Assembly (NCBI GenBank): GCA_900554835.1
Contig: USJD01000112.1
Location: forward strand, 1-11,447
Direction: 5' to 3'
Length of the DNA: 11,447 nucleotides
Source of the DNA: an uncultured Prevotella sp.
GTDB lineage: Bacteria; Bacteroidota; Bacteroidia; Bacteroidales; Bacteroidaceae
Made by a program: the position numbers and the translations under genes. Of this stretch, positions 6,404 through 11,447 are shown one piece after another (within the stretch, counting starts at the first letter, position 1; each line of letters opens with the position of its first letter). The notes under the pieces are model-generated. The model had not been told where the DNA came from. It saw nothing but the letters and a program-made list of their open reading frames with translations, and did no database searches.

Positions 6404-9400
6404 TTAGAAACTAAGTTCGATACCAAATGTATAAGTTCTCAAAGCTGGCATTTCGAATGTACACAAGCCATCCGCTGGTGTCTCTGGATCAACATAAAGA
6501 TCCTTAGACTTCCAGGTCAACAAGTTGTTGGCAGAGAAATATACACGAGCCTTGCTCAAGCCGAGGTTGCTGATCCACTCCTTTGGTGCAGAGAAACCTA
6601 AGGTAAGGTTCTTCAAGCGAAGATAATCGTTAGGCATCAACCAACGAGAAGACAACACACGCTTACCATAACCAGCCTGGAACTTAGGCAACTTAGCATT
6701 ATCGCCTGGCTTCTGCCACATATCCTCCAACTTATAGTAAGAAGGGATTGCTCCATAGAGGGCGTATGTACCACCATTATCGTGCAACCAAGTAGCATAA
6801 TCGTAAGAGTCACCGCCCAACTTATAGGTCAAAGTAAAGTTGAAGTCGATAAACTTCCACTTGATGAAGTTAGACAAACCGCCCTCAATTGTTGGCTCAT
6901 GATGACCAACAATAGTCTTGTTTGCCTCAGCTACATTAGTAGTGGTCTTGCGAGCATTCTCAGTTCCATCATTAATGTAATAGCTCTCCTTACCTGTCTC
7001 AGGGTCAACACCTGCATACTCATACATATAGTAAGAATAGTAAGGCTTACCTACCTGATGAATCAAGGCACCACTGATAATCTTGTCATCATCACCTGTC
7101 AACTCTGTTACCTTGTTGGAGTTATGACCAAAGTTCAGAGAAGTAGTCCAAAGGAAGTCCTTCTTCTGAATGTTGGTAGAAGAAATGGTCACCTCAATAC
7201 CTTGGTTACGCATAGAACCTACATTCTGAGCCATGGTAGCCAACAGAGAAGATTCATCATAGTAACCTGGAATCATAGAGATAGGACGGTTCATAATCAA
7301 ATTGGATGTATTACGTACGTAGTAATCCAATGTTACAGAGATACGGTTGAGGAATGTCAAGTCAAGACCAAAGTTCCAAGCCTTGTTCTGCTCCCACTTC
7401 AAGTCCTTGTTGGCTACACCAATGATACCCATACCATTGCTACCATTGTAGTACTCACCATACTTATAAAGGTTCATGTAACTATACAAGCCAGATGGAA
7501 GAGTTCCGTTCACACCATAAGATACACGAATCTTACCATCGCTCAATATATCCTTGATAGAATCCATGAACTTTTCTGCACCAAAGCGCCAAGCACCAGA
7601 TACAGACCAGAACGAACCCCAACGATTCTCACGTGCCATACGAGAACTACCATCACGACGATAGCTTACACCAGCATAATACAAATCGTTATAGTTGTAG
7701 TTGACACGACCCAAGAAAGAAGTCATCTTTGAGTCATACTTGTAACTCTGCATAGAGGTATCGCCAGAGTTAGCGAACTCATACAAGTTGCCAGGGTAGT
7801 CTGTACCGGAAGCGTATGAGTTGTTGTTATGCCATGCCTCTGTCTCGAAACCAAGCAAAGCATCCACATTGTGGGCACCAAAAGACTTATTGTATGTCAA
7901 CTGTGTCTGAGTGTTCATGGTTGTCCACTCATTGTAAGTACGCTGCATCACACCATTTGAGCCAGAACCATTACCACAGAATTTGTCCCAAAGCACATCC
8001 TCGGTAGAGTTGATGTAGTCGTAAGCTACCTTCTCACGCAACTTCAAGTTGTCCCAAATGTTCCATTCGAGAGCCAAGGTGCTGTAAGAACGTGTCGTGT
8101 TGGTCCTATCAGACATGTGCTGGTTCTCATAAATAGGGTTATAACCATTGTTATAAGCACCATCTGTCTCTGTCAGCAAATTACCATTCTTGTCATAGAT
8201 AGCATTAGAAGGGCCGAGGAACCATACTGCACTTGAGATGGCACCAGCAAAAGAAGCGCCACCATCCATGGCAGAGTTCTGATGCATAGATGAAATCATT
8301 GTGCTAGCATCCAACTTGAACTTACCAAAACGATGGGAAACGTTTACATTACCAGTCATACGTTCCAAGCCAGAACGGTCAACAATACCATTCTGATTTG
8401 CATATGACAAAGATGCATAGAACTTGGTCTTATCATTACCGCCAGTTACACTTGCCTGATAGTTCTGATTTGAACCATTTTTGAAAAGCGCATCACGCCA
8501 GTTTGCCCAACCATTCTCTGGTTTTGCTGCATAATCATCAATATTTTGATCGGCAAAAGCTGCAGCAGAGGCATCAGTAGTACCATCAATATTATCAAAA
8601 GCATAGTTTTTCAAACCTTGATAAATCAAGGCACGACGAGAATCACCATCCAACGTTGGACGATAGTTGATAGCCATGTTAGAGAATCCCCAGTCGCTAC
8701 GGAAATCAACCTGGGTCTTACCTGCACTACCACTCTTGGTTGTAATGACAAGCACACCATTGGCTGCACGAGAACCATACAAAGAGGCTGCGGCAGCATC
8801 CTTGATAACAGTGATAGATTCGATATCGTTGCTGTTCAATGTAGAAAGTGCATTGGTACCAGAACCATTGTAACCACTTCCAGTACTTCCATCATTGAAA
8901 CCACTCAAGTTACCAGAGTTCACAGGAGTACCATCAATCACAATCAATGGATCGTTACCTGCATTGATAGAACCCATACCACGAATACGGATATAGTTCA
9001 TTGCACCTGGCTGGCCAGAGAAAGAAGAAATAGAAACTCCTGGGATATTACCAGAAAGCTTATCTTCAACAGAAAGTGAAGGAACATCACTCAACTTAGC
9101 TGTTGACATGGAAGCAGCAGCACCTGTAAATGAGGATTTCTTGAAGTTACCATAACCTGTAACAATCACCTCATCCAAGGATTTGTTATCAGAAGTCAAA
9201 ACAATCTTCATATTAGAACTTGCTTTGACAGTTTGTGGATTCATACCGATGTATGAAATTTCCAACTTAGCATCAGCAGGAACATTCAAAGAGAAGTTTC
9301 CATCGATGTCGGTTACTGTACCAGTCTTAGAACCTATTATCCTGACTGATGCGCCAACTACAGGCTCACCATCATCTGAAGAGGTAACTTTACCAGTAAC

Positions 9401-9471
9401 GGAAGTTTGAGCAAAGGCTACTCCACAACTGAGAATTGCCCCCCCATCAACATTGCGATTCTTTTCATCAT
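6404..9471 (-). CDS. SusC/RagA-family TonB-dependent outer-membrane transporter, frameshifted in the signal peptide
   Basis: TonB-dependent importer paired with the SusD downstream. Translation from the ATG at 9471 gives MMKRIAMLMGG and then leaves frame at a run of seven G (9439-9445), hitting TAG at 9418-9420 after 17 codons. Adding one G restores GGAILSCGVAFA|QTSVTG: a clean signal peptide (cleavage after residue 21), a carboxypeptidase-regulatory-like domain (about 23-100), the conserved VIVTGYG (102-108), the plug with IRIRGMGS and PLIVIDG (about 160-182), and a barrel ending in FGIELSF, 1022 residues in all. No ATG, GTG or TTG lies in the barrel frame upstream of a TTG at 9289, and starting there would remove the signal peptide. 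As read, the gene is off; phase variation, a mutation or a homopolymer error could each explain it. No linked regulator (hybrid two-component or ECF sigma) is visible. Confidence 0.9.
9439..9445 (-). repeat. Homopolymer G7 tract (C7 on +) in the susC signal-peptide codons
   Basis: Seven consecutive G on the coding strand within ATG-GGG-GGG codons of the susC signal peptide. The downstream frame needs eight (or five) G. Such a G-run stands out in this AT-rich window and is the kind of tract prone to slipped-strand mispairing as well as to sequencing error. Confidence 0.85.
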
Positions 9472-9517
9472 AATCTCTCTCGTTTTGATAAAATTTATAA
9501 ATTTACTATAATCGCCT

Positions 9518-9549
9518 GCAAAATTATAATTTATTTCGGATATTTGCAA
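9518..9549 (-). promoter_or_regulatory. Promoter of the susC-susD operon
   Basis: On the minus strand, TTG (CAA at 9547-9549 on +), a 20-nt spacer and TAATTTTGC (9518-9526) match the Bacteroidota consensus perfectly. Transcription would start near 9511, giving a leader of about 40 nt before the ATG at 9471. The -33 element lies in a perfect 12-bp palindrome, TATTTGCAAATA (9541-9552), a candidate operator. Confidence 0.7.
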
Positions 9550-9634
9550 ATATTTTGTTATAAAAATGCAATTACTTGGCAAAAATATATGGTTTTAGTA
9601 AGGAATAGCACATTTCTGCTTACTATTTGTTACG

Positions 9635-9675
9635 ATTTTCGCCTTATACACACCAAAGTTGTATAAGGCGAAAAT
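9635..9675. terminator. Perfect 16-bp stem-loop after the archaeal-type NTPase gene
   Basis: Arms attttcgccttataca (9635-9650) and its exact complement (9660-9675) enclose a 9-nt loop. The stem begins 5 nt after the TGA stop codon (9681-9683) of the leftward NTPase gene. It most likely ends that transcript and shields the susC promoter. There is no T-run after the stem on the minus strand, so classical Rho-independent action is not certain. The symmetry would serve either strand. Confidence 0.6.
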
Positions 9676-9680
9676 GAATC

Positions 9681-11102
9681 TCATTCGAACAAATCATCCA
9701 GCAAAACTTCATCATTTACAATGCCTGAATGTTTGTTCTGCAATACTCCATAGGTGGTAACCAGGGTGATACGAGTGCTGCATCGGGTCATGGTTTCTGC
9801 CAAGAAAATGGACATGCGCTCTCTCAACTTCTGCTCATAACCTTTATCAATAGCATACATGCCTGAAGAAAACTTCATCTCGCAAAGGTTGATATTATGG
9901 TCGGCACGTTCTATCACCAAGTCAATCTGCGTATTCTGTTCAGGTTGCTTGCTACGCCAAGCACTTGCATCATTAAGAATTCTATCTATTCCTAAAGCCT
10001 TCTTGATTTCATCCAAATGCAGTAGGCAGAGAAGTTCAAAACTGAAACCTTGCCAACTTGACACCTGAGGCGTAGATGAGAGATGAGTCCAACGAAGACT
10101 GTCTTTCGTATCTATTCCATTCACATATTTATAATAAAATAAGGTATAAAAATCCTTGATGCGATAGATTGCATTATTCTTGGCATTACCGTAACGGGCA
10201 TAAGAAAAGATGAAATCACACTGTTCCAAATCAGACAGAATCTTAGAAAGTGCAGCTCCACCCAATTTAGTTTTCTCGCTGATTTCCTTTCTGGTAAATC
10301 CCTCTTTCCGTTCGGTCAGCATCCTGATGACTGCAAGATAGTTGTCTGGCCGTTTGAACAAGGTGGAATACAATTCATTATATTCGGTTCGCAGCATGGC
10401 ATGAGCATCTGCAAAGAAAAGTTCGTCAATATTGCTCAATAGGGAGAGTTTGGGATTGAGCAATGTCAGATAAAAGGGAATACCGCCCAATATCATGTAG
10501 CATTGGGCTATCTGATAACGGTTCCATCCAAAATGCTTTTCATCCAGATATTGCTCCATCTCTCTCAGTTTAAAAGGACGAAGATAAAGTTTTTGGGTAA
10601 TGCGGTTGAAAAGTCCACCCTGATTATGCAGGAGTTTGTCCACCATCCATGATGTGGCTGATCCGCAAGCCACCAATACAATATCATCACGCATATTAGC
10701 CCAGCCATTCCAGAAGTTTTCCAATGCCGATACGAAATCAGATTTTGGGGTGTCCATCCAAGGCATTTCATCAAAAAAAATAACTTTTTTGTCTGGAATG
10801 TCGTAAGTTTCTAATAATCTTTGCAAAGCATCAAACGCTTCTGTCCAATTCTTCAGTTGTGGAACAAAAGTTGAATGGGAATAGCGCATCAGTTCTTTGG
10901 CAAACTCGGTCAATTGCTGTTCACGTCCCATTTCATGTTTTCCCACAAACGAGAAAGCATAGTTGTCCCTGAAGAAACGTCGTACCAAAAACGTTTTTCC
11001 TATACGCCTACGACCATAGACGACAACAAATTCAGAGCGTTCAGACTCCATACAAGCCTGAAGTTTAGCCTGTTCAAGCTTTCTTCCTATCAGTTTATCC
11101 AT
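9681..11102 (-). CDS. Archaeal-ATPase-type P-loop NTPase with winged helix and PD-(D/E)XK-like (DUF234-type) C-terminus
   Basis: A 473-residue cytoplasmic protein of the archaeal ATPase (ATPase_2) superfamily with a DUF234-like C-terminal half. Opening MDKLIGRKLEQAKL is typical. Walker A is GRRRIGKT at 30-37, Walker B VIFFDE at 107-112, with a GS sensor at 147-148 and the family motif LGGIPFYL at 205-212. A clear winged helix lies at about 255-300 (FTRKEISEKTKLGGAALSKI within it), a credible DNA-binding unit. The C-terminus keeps a PD-(D/E)XK-like pattern: QIDLVIE with D394, then EMK at 408-410. The ATG at 11102 follows a promoter by about 20 nt. The promoter is embedded in four copies of a 14-bp element, consistent with autoregulation through the winged helix (inference). 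It is divergent from fabI. Physiological role unknown. Confidence 0.9.
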   Translation of the reverse strand: MDKLIGRKLEQAKLQACMESERSEFVVVYGRRRIGKTFLVRRFFRDNYAFSFVGKHEMGREQQLTEFAKELMRYSHSTFVPQLKNWTEAFDALQRLLETYDIPDKKVIFFDEMPWMDTPKSDFVSALENFWNGWANMRDDIVLVACGSATSWMVDKLLHNQGGLFNRITQKLYLRPFKLREMEQYLDEKHFGWNRYQIAQCYMILGGIPFYLTLLNPKLSLLSNIDELFFADAHAMLRTEYNELYSTLFKRPDNYLAVIRMLTERKEGFTRKEISEKTKLGGAALSKILSDLEQCDFIFSYARYGNAKNNAIYRIKDFYTLFYYKYVNGIDTKDSLRWTHLSSTPQVSSWQGFSFELLCLLHLDEIKKALGIDRILNDASAWRSKQPEQNTQIDLVIERADHNINLCEMKFSSGMYAIDKGYEQKLRERMSIFLAETMTRCSTRITLVTTYGVLQNKHSGIVNDEVLLDDLFE

Positions 11103-11116
11103 AAGCTAAGAATCTA

Positions 11117-11214
11117 ATAACTTGCCAAAATTACAAAAAATAATCGATTTTGGCAAGTTATCCAATCCAATAACTTGCCAAAATTGAGTTTTTTTAAAGG
11201 TTTTGGCAAGTTAT
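11117..11214. repeat. Four 14-bp repeats in alternating orientation in the archaeal-type NTPase promoter
   Basis: The element ataacttgccaaaa occurs four times without mismatch: forward at 11117-11130, reverse at 11148-11161, forward at 11170-11183 and reverse at 11201-11214. Forward and reverse copies form two inverted pairs, and the pair repeats with an exact 53-bp period (about five helical turns). The copy nearest the gene covers most of its -7 box, and the second contains its -33 TTG, so occupancy would shut the promoter. The fabI promoter begins 44 bp further on and is not covered. Confidence 0.92.
11126..11156 (-). promoter_or_regulatory. Promoter of the archaeal-type NTPase gene
   Basis: On the minus strand, TTG (CAA at 11154-11156 on +), a 20-nt spacer and TAATTTTG (11126-11133). 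Both elements are largely supplied by the 14-bp repeats themselves. The leader to the ATG at 11102 is about 17 nt. Confidence 0.7.
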
Positions 11215-11257
11215 CGAAGAAAAAGAAAACGTTTACATCACTTTTTATCGAAAAAGC

Positions 11258-11289
11258 TTGCTTATATTGCACATTTTTCGTAATTTTGC
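11258..11289 (+). promoter_or_regulatory. fabI: Promoter of fabI
   Basis: TTG at 11258-11260, a 20-nt spacer and TAATTTTGC at 11281-11289 match the Bacteroidota consensus. Transcription would start near 11295, giving a leader of about 90 nt, much longer than for the other genes here. Confidence 0.7.
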
Positions 11290-11299
11290 GCACGATTTC

Positions 11300-11357
11300 A
11301 ACGGCAAGGTAAGACAGACGGTCTTATACCTTATTATATATAAGAAGGAAAGCCGTT
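11300..11357 (+). promoter_or_regulatory. Structured 5' leader of fabI, possible three-way junction
   Basis: Three nested or adjacent stems can be drawn. An outer stem AACGGC/GCCGTT (11300-11305 and 11352-11357) encloses two hairpins. The first pairs GGTA with TACC and AGAC with GTCT (11308-11315 and 11321-11330, 2-nt bulge). The second is CTTAT-N5-ATAAG (11330-11334 and 11340-11344); the two hairpins share base 11330, so one terminal pair must yield. The start codon follows 28 nt later. I do not recognise it as a known riboswitch class. A regulatory role is inference. Confidence 0.4.
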
Positions 11358-11385
11358 ATTATTAAACAAAAGTATTAAGATAACA

Positions 11386-11447
11386 ATGACTCACAATTTG
11401 TTAAAAGGCAAGCGTGGCATCATCTTCGGTGCACTCAATGAGGAATC
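11386..11447 (+). CDS. fabI: Enoyl-[acyl-carrier-protein] reductase (NADH) FabI, N-terminal fragment
   Basis: The first 20 complete codons read MTHNLLKGKRGIIFG then ALNEE, with the next codon cut by the window edge (TC, so Ser). This is the start of FabI, which reduces trans-2-enoyl-ACP with NADH in the last step of each fatty-acid elongation cycle, in the cytoplasm. LKGKRGIIFGALNEES is the family's first beta strand and the variant glycine-rich nucleotide-binding turn (GxxNxxS type) of the FabI branch of short-chain dehydrogenases. The rest lies beyond the window, so intactness cannot be judged. As a housekeeping gene it marks the boundary between the core chromosome and the NTPase/SusCD region. 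Confidence 0.85.
   Translation, partial: MTHNLLKGKRGIIFGALNEE

Noticed and set aside
6782..7732. A 316-codon open frame on the + strand inside susC
   Set aside because: It lies wholly antisense to the well-supported susC barrel region. Its translation is low in complexity, rich in Thr, Ile and Val, without any domain signature. It is a shadow frame.
8546..9079. A 177-codon + strand frame in the susC plug region
   Set aside because: Antisense to the strongly conserved plug domain of susC; its composition is typical of a shadow.
6404..9289. A susC coding region beginning at the TTG at 9289
   Set aside because: This start would remove the signal peptide and most of the carboxypeptidase-like domain, both of which are encoded just upstream once the G-tract shift is allowed for.
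11117..11214. CRISPR-like array
   Set aside because: The units are 14 bp, alternate in orientation, and have spacers shorter than any CRISPR array; no cas gene is present. They overlap promoter elements instead.

Overview
The window looks like a chromosomal segment of a gut or oral Bacteroidota, most likely Prevotella/Segatella (S. copri-like). Three things point there. It has a SusC/SusD outer-membrane uptake pair. Its NTPase families are highly amplified in that group. Every plausible promoter has the Bacteroidota form TTG-N20-TAnnTTTG rather than -35/-10 boxes. The species is inferred from general resemblance, not from a search.

Layout, left to right: (1) an AAA_14/DUF4143 NTPase on + (100-1389); (2) about 300 bp of intergenic DNA with a possible NTPase remnant and the first copy of a dispersed repeat; (3) an AAA-ATPase-like/PD-(D/E)XK (DUF1703) protein on - (1699-3270); (4) a divergent promoter region with the second repeat copy and a 36-bp direct repeat; (5) a second AAA_14/DUF4143-type NTPase on + (3487-4740); (6) the third repeat copy, which forms a good terminator for the next operon; (7) a susC-susD operon on - (9471 down to 4859); (8) an archaeal-ATPase-type NTPase with a winged helix and a PD-(D/E)XK-like C-terminus on - (11102-9681); (9) the divergent promoter, structured leader and first 20 complete codons of fabI (enoyl-ACP reductase) on +. 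Four NTPase genes of three architectures therefore surround one SusCD pair that has no visible glycoside hydrolase or regulator, next to a core lipid-synthesis gene.

Two observations stand out. First, three of the four NTPase genes each have their own private set of repeats woven into the promoter: a 20-bp direct repeat at 12-63, a 36-bp direct repeat with a GTGAT-N2-ATCAC palindrome at 3373-3483, and four copies of ATAACTTGCCAAAA in alternating orientation at 11117-11214. The three sets are unrelated in sequence but similar in placement, and their centre-to-centre spacings (32, 75 and 53 bp) are near whole numbers of helical turns. This suggests that each NTPase, or a partner of it, recognises its own cognate operator. 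Second, susC is frameshifted in its signal peptide at a run of seven G (9439-9445). Restoring one G gives a textbook signal peptide and a 1022-residue SusC, so this is either a phase-variable switch or a homopolymer sequencing error.

No tRNA, rRNA, CRISPR array, transposase or integrase was seen.
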